Source: Candidatus Bathyarchaeota archaeon (lineage in GTDB: Archaea > Thermoproteota > Bathyarchaeia > Bathyarchaeales > Bathyarchaeaceae). Taken from it: 24,002 bases of DNA. The DNA is taken from contig CP070636.1 in NCBI GenBank assembly GCA_020356305.1, positions 231,048 through 255,049 of the forward strand. The letters run 5' to 3'. Below, piece after piece: positions 1 to 7,042 of the stretch (within the stretch, counting starts at the first letter, position 1; each line of letters starts with the position of its first letter). The notes beneath the pieces are model-generated. The model searched no databases, was not told the DNA's origin, and saw only the letters and a list, made by a program, of their open reading frames with translations. Both the position numbers and the translations under genes were made by a program.

Positions 1-52
1 AGCTTTTTTAAGCGTTCCTATACGTCATACGCGCGCATGAAAGACTGTGAAT

Positions 53-847
53 TTACCACCACTTTACCAGTTTAGTTATTTGCCGCCTGACCTCTACAAA
101 TTTCGGATCCGTATAGTCTCTAGGTCTGGACAAGTCAATTGGGATAACCGCCTTCACACGAGCTGGAAGCTCAGTGAAAACCACAACTCTCTCGGCGAGA
201 TACACCGCCTCTTCAATGTTGTGGGTAACAAAGATCACGGTTCTCTTGAGTTTTTCCCAAATCCTCAGTACTTCTTTCTCCATGTAATATCGCGTCTGGG
301 CATCTAGATACCCGAAAGGTTCGTCCATCAGTAGCAGATCGGGTTTCATCACGAATGCTTGGGCGATGGCCACTCTCTGCTTCATGCCGCCTGAGATTTG
401 GTGAGGGTAATATTCCTTGAATTCATCCAAATCCACGAGGCTGATGATCTTCCTCACCTTGTCTTGAATCTCATTTTCGGAGATGCCCTGTTTGAGAACC
501 GCTTTTTTGATCTCTAGTCCGAATCTTACATTGTCACGGACATTTCTCCAAGGTAAGCAGGATGGTTCTTGGAAAACAAAAGATATGTTATGTTTCTGGG
601 GATCGATGGGTTCACCGTTGATGAGTACAGGGGTGCTGTTAGTGGCAGGAGTGAGCCCAGCTATGATGTTGAGTAAAGTGGTTTTGCCACAACCAGTTGG
701 GCCGCAAATACACAGAAACTCATTTTCGTAAACATGGAAACTGACGTTGTCTAAGACCAGCAAGTCTCCAAAACGCTTGGTGACGTTTTTGACGTGGATC
801 TTCACCGTTTTCTCCTTCGCGGCCGTTTTTGTCGTTGTCTTAGACAA
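53..847 (-). CDS. NitT/TauT-type ABC importer, ATP-binding subunit
   Basis: Energises uptake through the permease encoded just upstream; acts on the cytoplasmic face of the membrane. All ABC ATPase motifs are visible: Walker A GPTGCGKTT at residues 49-57, the Q-loop glutamine near 93, the signature ISGGMKQR at 151-158, Walker B LLLMDEP at 171-177 and the H-loop histidine at 209. The segment after the Q-loop (SCLPWRNVRDNV) is typical of the nitrate/sulfonate/taurine group. At 264 residues it has the usual length. The start is a TTG at 847-845, because no in-frame ATG lies before the conserved core. The gene overlaps the permease stop by 8 bases, which indicates translational coupling. It is last in the operon. 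The substrate cannot be told from the sequence. Confidence 0.93.
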   Translation of the reverse strand: MSKTTTKTAAKEKTVKIHVKNVTKRFGDLLVLDNVSFHVYENEFLCICGPTGCGKTTLLNIIAGLTPATNSTPVLINGEPIDPQKHNISFVFQEPSCLPWRNVRDNVRFGLEIKKAVLKQGISENEIQDKVRKIISLVDLDEFKEYYPHQISGGMKQRVAIAQAFVMKPDLLLMDEPFGYLDAQTRYYMEKEVLRIWEKLKRTVIFVTHNIEEAVYLAERVVVFTELPARVKAVIPIDLSRPRDYTDPKFVEVRRQITKLVKWW

Positions 848-1619
848 CTACTTCCCATCTCCACTTGAAGAGCCGCTTTTCAATTCTTACAAGAACCTCA
901 TTCATGGTGAATCCGATAATGCCGATCAGCACCATGCCGACTATAGAATACTCTATCATAAGCAGCTGTGCGTATTTCAATATTAAGTAGCCTAACCCTA
1001 TCATCTCTCCTCCAATCATTTCGGCGGCCACAATGCACATCCACCCTACTCCTAATCCTACCCGCATACCGGCGAGAACTTCAGGCAGAACCGATGGTAT
1101 CACTACATGCCGGACTATGTAACCCCTATCGGCGCCATTAACTCTGGCAACGTTAACGTGAACAGGGTTTACTCTTGGGATACTTGTGAGAGTGTTTATG
1201 AGAATCGGAAAGAAAGCGCCAAGCCATATTATGAAAACGTACCGTGAGAAACCTCGAAGAAGTACAATGACCAGCGGTATCCAAGCTATAGGTGGTATAT
1301 ACCGGATCGGTTCAATTACAGACCTTGACCCCTCATAAGTGATGGGGAATAGACCCATGATCAACCCTAACGGAATCCCTATCAGGCATGCAAGACCGAA
1401 ACCAGCTCCGATGCGAATTAAGCTCGCCTCAATATGAATTAGGAGCGAGTAGCCATCCAAGTCTCCATGTTTTGCTAGATCAACGAATGCCACCATAGTT
1501 TCTATGACATCTGGAAAAAAGGGAGATTCAATTATAGTAGCCATCAGTTGCCATAAGCCGATGAACCCGAGGATGACTAGTATGTTTAATATTTTGTCAG
1601 AGACAACTATCTTCTTCAT
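840..1619 (-). CDS. NitT/TauT-type ABC importer, permease subunit
   Basis: Membrane channel of the importer. The 259-residue protein has about six hydrophobic segments, beginning with one at residues 9-28. It carries the EAA loop that docks on the ATPase, seen as ARVNGADRGYIVRHVVIPSV followed by LPEVLAGMRVGLGVGW. The stretch PIRYIPPIAWIPLVIVLLRG is also typical of the SsuC/TauC/NrtB family (BPD_transp_1). The start is ATG at 1619, with GGAGAG about a dozen bases upstream. The gene lies 30 bases downstream of the binding-protein gene and overlaps the ATPase gene, so the three form one operon. It is complete, with no sign of decay. Confidence 0.93.
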   Translation of the reverse strand: MKKIVVSDKILNILVILGFIGLWQLMATIIESPFFPDVIETMVAFVDLAKHGDLDGYSLLIHIEASLIRIGAGFGLACLIGIPLGLIMGLFPITYEGSRSVIEPIRYIPPIAWIPLVIVLLRGFSRYVFIIWLGAFFPILINTLTSIPRVNPVHVNVARVNGADRGYIVRHVVIPSVLPEVLAGMRVGLGVGWMCIVAAEMIGGEMIGLGYLILKYAQLLMIEYSIVGMVLIGIIGFTMNEVLVRIEKRLFKWRWEVVV

Positions 1620-1649
1620 TTTTATCTAGCTCTCCAACCTTCAGAATTC

Positions 1650-2741
1650 TCAAGGGTGTCGACGAAACATTGACACCCTTGCCTTCACTACTATGCTCCA
1701 GATTTCAGAGTAGGAACCCAAAGCTAATAGACTTGGACGTTTAAGTTCCTCATCCAGTTCCTCGACGAACGAATTATCGATGGCTTCACTCAAGAACTCT
1801 TCTATGTCGGGGACATCGTCACTCTTTATCTTACCCGCCGCGATTTGCCCATCTAACATGATTCTGCAACTGTCTATATGCACGAGTGGTGGATACGGAT
1901 GCTTTACAACAGGGTGGGCTGCCTCAACTAAGCCGAGCGACAAACCTGAGTAATCAGCGATGAGCTCTTCAGCTTCTGAAGGGTTCTCCAAGACCCATCT
2001 CATGGCCTTCATGTGCCAACGAACAATTCTTCTCACGAGGTGCGGTGCGCCTCTCACCCAGTCGCCGCGGACTGCCACAACACAACACTGGTGCCCTTCC
2101 AGGATATCATTCGAAGTGAGTAGTGTATGCGCCCCACGAATTTCGTCTACAACTGCACGTGTAGCGTGAGGCTCCCAAGCGATATAGCCGTCGATTTCAC
2201 CCGTTGAGAGTTTTTCCTTCAAAAGGGTTACCGCGGCGCGGTGGACACTAAACGTGATGTTGTACTTCGCTTTAACTCTGTCTAACATATAGTCCTGTAT
2301 TGAACCAATACCTGGCGAACCAATAATTTTGCCTTGTAGGTCGGTGACATCTCGTATTTGTTCTTCAACGACTAGAGACGAACCTTCTGTATTCGATGAA
2401 GCTACAGCGATTACATCTACTCCAGCGGCACGAGCAGTTAGGAAAGGTACTGCTCCGACGTAGGCGACATCGAGCTCTCCAGCGGCGAAGTGCTCCATCT
2501 CGACTGAGCCATAGGAATATTCGCTGTGAATAACTTCAAATCCTTCATTCGCAAAGTAGTTTTTCTCCTTGGCAGCTGCCCAACCTGGTTGATGAAGTTG
2601 ATCAGCCAAGAGATGTCCTACACGTAAGGTGATCGGTTTGAAAGGCTTCTCTGAAGTTCTGGAGAGCCAGTAATACGCTCCAGTTGAAGCTACTGCCACC
2701 ACTATAATAACTATCACTGCAGAAACATGCAACTTGGACAT
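1650..2741 (-). CDS. NMT1/SsuA-like ABC substrate-binding protein, membrane-anchored
   Basis: Extracellular receptor of the importer. A lysine/arginine-rich start is followed by one hydrophobic segment (AVIVIIVVAVASTGAYYWL). No lipobox cysteine follows it, so the protein is probably held by an uncleaved N-terminal anchor. The rest is a type II periplasmic-binding fold: an early strand ITLRVGHLLADQLHQPGWAA, then GELDVAYVGAVPFLTA and DLQGKIIGSPGIGSIQDYML, as in the NMT1/THI5 and nitrate/sulfonate/taurine receptors. The ATG at 2741 is preferred because GGTGA stands 8 bases before it. A GTG at 2753 in the same frame (367 residues) overlaps that SD site and is the alternative. First gene of the operon. 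The ligand is not identifiable; nitrate, sulfonate, thiamine precursor and others are all possible. Confidence 0.9.
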   Translation of the reverse strand: MSKLHVSAVIVIIVVAVASTGAYYWLSRTSEKPFKPITLRVGHLLADQLHQPGWAAAKEKNYFANEGFEVIHSEYSYGSVEMEHFAAGELDVAYVGAVPFLTARAAGVDVIAVASSNTEGSSLVVEEQIRDVTDLQGKIIGSPGIGSIQDYMLDRVKAKYNITFSVHRAAVTLLKEKLSTGEIDGYIAWEPHATRAVVDEIRGAHTLLTSNDILEGHQCCVVAVRGDWVRGAPHLVRRIVRWHMKAMRWVLENPSEAEELIADYSGLSLGLVEAAHPVVKHPYPPLVHIDSCRIMLDGQIAAGKIKSDDVPDIEEFLSEAIDNSFVEELDEELKRPSLLALGSYSEIWSIVVKARVSMFRRHP

Positions 2742-2794
2742 TCTCTTTTTCACCTATCATCGACGCTTTCTTCTAAGCTCTTAAACGGGCGAAG

Positions 2795-2804
2795 ATTTAT
2801 AAAT
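2795..2804. promoter_or_regulatory. Palindromic TATA box in a divergent promoter
   Basis: ATTTATAAAT is a perfect 10-base palindrome between the divergent ABC importer and HTH regulator. Read leftwards, transcription would start near 2770, about 30 bases before the importer start. Read rightwards, it would start near 2828, about 43 bases before the regulator start. It matches the archaeal TATA consensus. That one box serves both directions is inference. Confidence 0.55.
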
Positions 2805-2870
2805 GTGACGATTTTAATGTACAATAAGGCAAGAAAGGCACCAACGAGAATACATTTGGGAGAATAGATT

Positions 2871-3413
2871 ATGAGTAGGTTATCCTTTTGGGAAGAGGTA
2901 GTTCACTCGAGTTTTAGGTCTGATGAAGAGTTTCGAAAGGCCCTAAAAAGATCTCTGGAAGAATCACGTATAGATGCTAAGAGGTTCAGCAGGCTTTCGG
3001 GGGTTTCAGAGAGTTCGCTTTACAAGATTCTCTCAGGCGAGAGGGCTAATCCCCGCCTCTCCACGTATCGCAAGATCGTAAAAGCATTGAAGCGGCTGGA
3101 GGGCGTTGAGGAGGGCGAGCCCTTCGTTGCAGTCATTGCTGCTCGACCAACGCTTGATGCCATTGGAACGAGATACGTGCAGGTTCGAGATCGTAAAATC
3201 CGGCTTAGAGAGTACGCCGCTACGAGCATCGAGGAGGTTATAATCGCAGCTGTCCGAGCGCAACACGAGGGGGCTAAAGCCATAGTCTGTGCTCCCATCG
3301 TCAGCACCACCGTTGAAAAGATAGCTAAGGTCCCTGTGTCTGCGTGTCCTGTTCTGCAGTGTCGACAACCGTTGTTAAAGGCTGCCGAAGCTGCTGCCTC
3401 AAAGATTTTCTAA
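2871..3413 (+). CDS. HTH transcriptional regulator with PrpR_N-like sensor half-domain
   Basis: The protein has 180 residues. Residues about 20-77 form a Cro/C1-type helix-turn-helix (RFSRLSGVSESSLYKILSGE, then the ANPRLSTYRKIVKALKRL helix). Residues about 84-180 contain an alpha/beta segment (GAKAIVCAPIVSTTVEKIAK, VPVSACPV, PLLKAAEAAASKI) whose pattern resembles the N-terminal sensor of PrpR-type regulators. That domain assignment is tentative. The start is ATG at 2871, with GGGAGA about 8 bases upstream. The gene is divergent from the ABC importer, so local control of that operon in response to a small ligand is a reasonable inference. The sua5 gene follows after 23 bases and may be co-transcribed. 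Confidence 0.8.
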   Translation: MSRLSFWEEVVHSSFRSDEEFRKALKRSLEESRIDAKRFSRLSGVSESSLYKILSGERANPRLSTYRKIVKALKRLEGVEEGEPFVAVIAARPTLDAIGTRYVQVRDRKIRLREYAATSIEEVIIAAVRAQHEGAKAIVCAPIVSTTVEKIAKVPVSACPVLQCRQPLLKAAEAAASKIF

Positions 3414-3436
3414 GACCAACGCTGCGCGGGGACTGT

Positions 3437-4039
3437 ATGCGAATCCTGACGGCAAAAGAGGACAACATTCTGAGAGCGTCACGAATAATAGCGCGTGGAG
3501 GGTTGGTCGTCTATCCAACCGATACCGTGTATGGACTGGGTTGCGACCCTTTAAACATAGAAGCGGTTACACGAGTTTTGAACGTAAAAGGAGAAAGGGA
3601 AAAACCTTTGCCCATACTCGCATCCGACATTAACAGTGTTAAGAAGATAGGCTTTGTTTCCGAAAGGGCTGGAAGGATTGCAGCGAGATTTTGGCCTGGC
3701 CCTCTCACAATCGTTGTTCCAAAGAAACCTGTTCTCCCAAATCTTGTTACCTGCAAACTCAACTCGGTTGGAGTGAGAATTCCTCAACATGAGGTAGCGG
3801 TAAGGCTCATCAGTCTTTCTAACGGATTGCTCGTGGGGACAAGCGCCAACAAAACAGGAGAGAAGCCGCCACGTACGGCTCGAGAGGCTGCTGAACAGTT
3901 GGGAAAAGAGGTGGACATGATTCTGGATGGAGGGCCCGCCCCCCTCGGTGTTCCGTCAACCGTGGTTGACCTGAGTCAGGAAAAACTGAAAATCCTTCGC
4001 GAAGGATCCATAAGTTTGGAAGAGCTCGTGAACACTTAG
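3437..4039 (+). CDS. sua5: L-threonylcarbamoyladenylate synthase (Sua5/YrdC/YciO family)
   Basis: Makes threonylcarbamoyl-AMP from threonine, bicarbonate and ATP, the first step of t6A formation on ANN-decoding tRNAs. The 200-residue protein is a single YrdC domain without the Sua5 C-terminal extension. Visible motifs are PTDTVYGLGCD (27-37), KGEREKPLPIL (51-61) with the KxR...K nucleotide-binding residues, WPGPLTIVVP (86-95), GVRIPQ (112-117), GTSANKTG (134-141) and GVPSTVVDL (161-169). The open frame extends upstream to 3344, but the conserved family start fits ATG at 3437; the upstream 31 codons overlap the preceding gene and look spurious. The gene converges on cgi121, which acts in the same pathway. 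The naming (sua5, tsaC, yrdC) varies. Confidence 0.92.
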   Translation: MRILTAKEDNILRASRIIARGGLVVYPTDTVYGLGCDPLNIEAVTRVLNVKGEREKPLPILASDINSVKKIGFVSERAGRIAARFWPGPLTIVVPKKPVLPNLVTCKLNSVGVRIPQHEVAVRLISLSNGLLVGTSANKTGEKPPRTAREAAEQLGKEVDMILDGGPAPLGVPSTVVDLSQEKLKILREGSISLEELVNT

Positions 4040-4070
4040 ACAAACGTTTGCCTAGTCGCTAGACCCAGCA

Positions 4071-4637
4071 TTAACGCTGTGTTGCTAAAAGAGCCATATG
4101 CTCAATCACCAAGTCGATCAGCGCCTTCTTTTCAGAAGCTTCTTTCTCTAGCATAGTTTCCAGTTCAAGGTCGGAAATGCCAAAAAGCTCCCGTATGCTC
4201 TTGACTTTTCCGTTGGTTATTTCAAGGACGCTGTCGTCACGCTCACCATTCGTTAGCCTAGAAACGTCTTTCAAACTAGAGACTGCCATCTGTTGTGTGT
4301 CAGCTATGATGAGAACTGCGACCTGCGATGAGTCAGGTTTTATCCCGAGCAGCTCCACGGCTTTCTCGATCTGTCGTTGAGCTGAGGCGTAGAGAAGCGT
4401 TTCAACAGCCAGGTTTTTCGAAATGTTTGTTTTGTTTCTGAAGGCATTCAGACCATTCAAAGCAGCAAAGTATAGGTGTTCCCAGCCTGCCACCAGCTGA
4501 GCGTCGAACAACTGAACATGGGCGTCTTCCACTTCCCTTCGAACTGCACCGAAGAATTTGTTGATGTCTTCAATCTTCACGTTTCTGAATCCATCTATGG
4601 CGAGGAAACTGTTGAAAGTTTCCATCTTCTTAATCAA
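4071..4637 (-). CDS. cgi121: KEOPS complex subunit Cgi121
   Basis: KEOPS transfers the threonylcarbamoyl group to A37 of tRNA. Cgi121 binds Bud32 and helps recruit tRNA. The family signature is clear: FDAQLVAGWEHLYFAALNGL at residues 44-63, then NISKNLAVETLLYASAQRQI (71-90) and EKAVELLGI. The 188-residue length is slightly above the usual ~150-180 residues. The start is TTG at 4637, overlapping the TGA stop of the phosphoribosyltransferase gene (TTGA). GAGGAG sits 5 bases before this TTG but 17 before the next ATG (4625), so the TTG start is favoured. Recognition is by sequence pattern from memory; an HMM search would confirm it. Confidence 0.85.
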   Translation of the reverse strand: MIKKMETFNSFLAIDGFRNVKIEDINKFFGAVRREVEDAHVQLFDAQLVAGWEHLYFAALNGLNAFRNKTNISKNLAVETLLYASAQRQIEKAVELLGIKPDSSQVAVLIIADTQQMAVSSLKDVSRLTNGERDDSVLEITNGKVKSIRELFGISDLELETMLEKEASEKKALIDLVIEHMALLATQR

Positions 4638-5233
4638 GTCTGCTCCTCAGCCAATTCTTGGATGAACCGATCCACAAGTTTCCGGTTTAGTCCAGACTGC
4701 ACCAGTTTCTCCACGGCTTGCTCGATCGATTTTCCTTGACTCTGATATTGTTTGAGAACCTGTCTAATTGCCTCCTTTCTCTCCCAAGGAAAGATTATCC
4801 AGCGGCTCGTCTCCTTTCCGTACCAATCTGGAACCACAAGGCTCCAAGGCTTGTAGTAAACTGTCAGAATCTTAACGTCTTTCGCACCATGCTCACTCAG
4901 GTGCGCCTGTACGAGACGCAGGCTCTTACCTGTGTCGGCGACTTCATCAACAACGAGAACCCTCTTCCCCCTCACAGATGTGGAAATTGGCTGCGTTATC
5001 ACGGGTTCATCCTTGGTTTTAGCAACCCCCAGATAGAATTCGGCCTTGATGTTTGCGAGGCCGGGATTTTCAAGAAGATCAGACATAATGCGCGCAGGAG
5101 GCCACCCGCCACGTGAAACACCTACGATTACGTCGGGTTTGAAGTTGGCTTTTCGAACCCTATCGGCGAGGTTTAGCAGTGACTCATAGATTTGGTCCCA
5201 CGTGGGAACTTCAAACTCTAATTCCGAACCCAA
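4634..5233 (-). CDS. Purine-type phosphoribosyltransferase (Hpt/Gpt-like)
   Basis: Transfers a phosphoribosyl group from PRPP, most likely to a purine base (hypoxanthine, guanine or xanthine) in salvage. The 199-residue protein has the type I PRTase PRPP loop VLVVDEVADTGKSL at residues 92-105, the early loop VIVGVSRGGWPPARI at 36-50, and the RWIIFPWE segment near 144-151 that is typical of the archaeal COG2236-like group. A C-terminal tail of ~40 residues (SIEQAVEKLVQSGLNRKLVD) looks helical and exceeds the core fold. The start is TTG at 5233, with GGAGGAG 8 bases upstream. The gene is coupled to cgi121 by a 4-base overlap. The exact base substrate is not visible. Confidence 0.85.
   Translation of the reverse strand: MGSELEFEVPTWDQIYESLLNLADRVRKANFKPDVIVGVSRGGWPPARIMSDLLENPGLANIKAEFYLGVAKTKDEPVITQPISTSVRGKRVLVVDEVADTGKSLRLVQAHLSEHGAKDVKILTVYYKPWSLVVPDWYGKETSRWIIFPWERKEAIRQVLKQYQSQGKSIEQAVEKLVQSGLNRKLVDRFIQELAEEQT
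4643..4648 (-). promoter_or_regulatory. Ribosome binding site deciding the TTG start of cgi121
   Basis: GAGGAG on the minus strand lies 5 bases upstream of the TTG at 4637 and 17 upstream of the ATG at 4625. It falls inside the end of the upstream phosphoribosyltransferase gene, so the two genes appear translationally coupled. Confidence 0.6.
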
Positions 5234-5317
5234 GATGCTTTCTCCTCCAGAGAGGCAAGAGTAGGTGAAACAGCCAAGTGATTTAAGCCTTGTCGCCTAA
5301 GGTGCACGAAAAAAGGC

Positions 5318-5779
5318 TTACTGTTCTGCTCTGACGATTTTTGGGCGCATGAACTTGGCGCAGCTGGAGCATTTTCGTCGAGAGAGCGTTCGCACCCGGG
5401 GGTAGCCCATAGACTTCAAGTGCGCTTTAGAAAGGGATTCGCTCCATTGATTTTTGCAGAAGGGACACTCTAACAGCACTGAAGCTTCCTCAACAACAGT
5501 GACTCTTTCTCTTCTGCCAACTAGAATAGCAACGCCTCCAATGAGCAATGCAAAACCAAAGATAGTGTAATGTATCAAGCGCAGTCCGATCCCAAGGGCG
5601 ATATCATCGTGAGGAGCTGTGAAAAGAGAGGTCTCGAGAGCCGAAAGAATGTCTTGAGAACTGTAAACTTCATCAGTATACGTCTTCCATACCACGATAA
5701 GCAGCATCAGTGCCCCTATGATGCAGAGGGCAAGTGCGAGTGTGTAGCCAGGCTTCTTCCTTAAGATAGTTCTTTTCAT
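5318..5779 (-). CDS. Unrecognised small membrane protein with C-terminal zinc ribbon
   Basis: I do not recognise a named family. The 153-residue protein has two membrane segments, at about residues 12-31 and 65-86 (LRLIHYTIFGFALLIGGVAILVG). A cytoplasmic-looking tail follows, with paired cysteines CPFC (about 110-113) and CSSC (about 137-140) that would form a zinc ribbon, surrounded by basic residues. The start is ATG at 5779. The stop lies 85 bases from the phosphoribosyltransferase gene in the same direction, so co-transcription is possible. The fold suggests a membrane-tethered nucleic-acid- or protein-binding ribbon, but no function can be assigned. Confidence 0.7.
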   Translation of the reverse strand: MKRTILRKKPGYTLALALCIIGALMLLIVVWKTYTDEVYSSQDILSALETSLFTAPHDDIALGIGLRLIHYTIFGFALLIGGVAILVGRRERVTVVEEASVLLECPFCKNQWSESLSKAHLKSMGYPRVRTLSRRKCSSCAKFMRPKIVRAEQ

Positions 5780-5964
5780 AAATCATCAACCTTAGTTGTG
5801 AAGTTTAGTTTATTTGTTTTATGAACAACTCATAGCAATCTGCTTTTGCGTGTGTGCAGTTGAAGCATCCGAGAGTCCATCAAAGTTTTTTTGGAGGTCT
5901 AGGATGCGCTTTCTAAATGCCTTTAGAAGAGGATGAACGAAGATGATAGTTGAACTCTACGCGA

Positions 5965-6933
5965 TTATGTCAGTTCCTGTAAAGCCCTTAAGCGCTTCAC
6001 TATGTTTGGATGTGAGGAAAGAACTTCCGCTATTCTGTCAAGTGTAGTGACTCTTCTTCTGAGAACGTCCTCCACGAGTTTCTGATCAGTTCTAAATTGT
6101 TTAGGTTGTGCGATAGCGGCGGTGTCTAGTTCTGCGCGATCAGGGTCTGCGATGAAAAGGGACTTGAAAGAGCTGAAGTTGCTGGTGTCTCGCCGGCTTC
6201 TTTTCATTCTCCCGGAGGATTGCACGATTTTCGCCAAGCCTTCAGAGAGTTTGCGCGGGCCGTCTTCGACCGTAGCGACGCTGTGGCGATCGGCGTAGTA
6301 CTCGCGCAGTCGGCTTAGGTAGAGGGTAAATATGTAGAGAATCCAATAAACTAGCATGCTCGCGAGGCCTATGACTATTGTTACTCCACTGCTGCTTCTT
6401 TCGTCTCTGCGTCCATACATAGAAGAAAGTATCATGGAGTACCCAATGAAATAGAATACTGCTGGCAGAAGGGAGACAAACATCATTACTTGCACATCTC
6501 GATGTTTTAGGTGTCCCAACTCGTGCCCGATCACTGCTTCAACTTCCTCGTCCTCTAATGTCTCCAGAAGCCCTTTTGTGACCGCTACTCTGGTTCCAGC
6601 GATGGGTGAGCCATAAGCGAAAGCGTTAGGAACAGGGATGTTCGCTGTCATAACCCGAGGCATCTTGATGCCGCTTTTTTGGCTGAGCCTTTCTACCATT
6701 GTGTACAGTTCTGGGTTTTCTGATCTCGACACTCTTCGCGCGCGATACATCATGTCTATAAGGTAGGGAGCGAAGAGCCACTGAGCTATGTTGAAAGCTA
6801 CGACGAAAACCAGCAATGTTAGGAGGTTGAAAGCGCCCGTTAGGGAGAGAAGGATGGTGAAGAAGAGGCTGGATACGCCTATGATGATGGCTAGGGTTCC
6901 GAGCATGGAAAATCGAAGCTTCCATATGCTCAT
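5965..6933 (-). CDS. htpX: Zinc metalloprotease HtpX homologue (peptidase M48)
   Basis: Membrane-bound protease of the M48 family, which in bacteria degrades misfolded membrane proteins. The 322-residue protein has two N-terminal membrane segments (about residues 10-32 and 35-56). The zinc motif HELGH is at 137-141, a second hydrophobic pair lies around 150-205, and the third ligand E211 is in EYYADRHSVA. NAFAYGSP near 103-110 is also characteristic. A ~110-residue C-terminal tail contains the usual DPDRAELDTA and HPNIVKRLRALQ segments. The start is ATG at 6933, with AGAGGA about 9-10 bases upstream and a TATA box at 6970-6978. It appears to be a single transcription unit. Confidence 0.93.
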   Translation of the reverse strand: MSIWKLRFSMLGTLAIIIGVSSLFFTILLSLTGAFNLLTLLVFVVAFNIAQWLFAPYLIDMMYRARRVSRSENPELYTMVERLSQKSGIKMPRVMTANIPVPNAFAYGSPIAGTRVAVTKGLLETLEDEEVEAVIGHELGHLKHRDVQVMMFVSLLPAVFYFIGYSMILSSMYGRRDERSSSGVTIVIGLASMLVYWILYIFTLYLSRLREYYADRHSVATVEDGPRKLSEGLAKIVQSSGRMKRSRRDTSNFSSFKSLFIADPDRAELDTAAIAQPKQFRTDQKLVEDVLRRRVTTLDRIAEVLSSHPNIVKRLRALQELT

Positions 6934-6969
6934 GGGCTTATCCTCTGAAGAGACTTCGAAGAGAAAACA

Positions 6970-6978
6970 CTATTTATC
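6970..6978 (-). promoter_or_regulatory. TATA box upstream of htpX
   Basis: GATAAATAG on the minus strand lies about 37-45 bases before the htpX ATG, which gives a predicted transcript start near 6946. The match is to the archaeal TATA consensus by eye. Confidence 0.45.
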
Positions 6979-7042
6979 TTTTGCTGTTTTTTATTGGTTT
7001 TTCTCTTCTATAGATTTTGAGGAAAGAAAATCCATTCGAACC

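Noticed and set aside
3020..3310. Long minus-strand frames opposite the HTH regulator, and similar antisense frames opposite tpiA, DUF89, GH57 and FBP aldolase/phosphatase
   Set aside because: They are shadows of clearly coding genes on the other strand, with low-complexity or unfamiliar sequence.
3344..3436. 31-codon extension of Sua5
   Set aside because: It overlaps the preceding regulator gene and is not family-like; ATG at 3437 begins the YrdC fold.
5865..5907. GCATCC...GGATGC inverted repeat in the gap between htpX and the zinc-ribbon gene
   Set aside because: Six-base arms with a 31-base loop and no U-tract on the right strand; not a credible terminator or RNA hairpin.
5920..5990. Possible C/D-box RNA around ATGATAG
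   Set aside because: A D box (CTGA) at proper spacing on the same strand and a terminal stem are absent.
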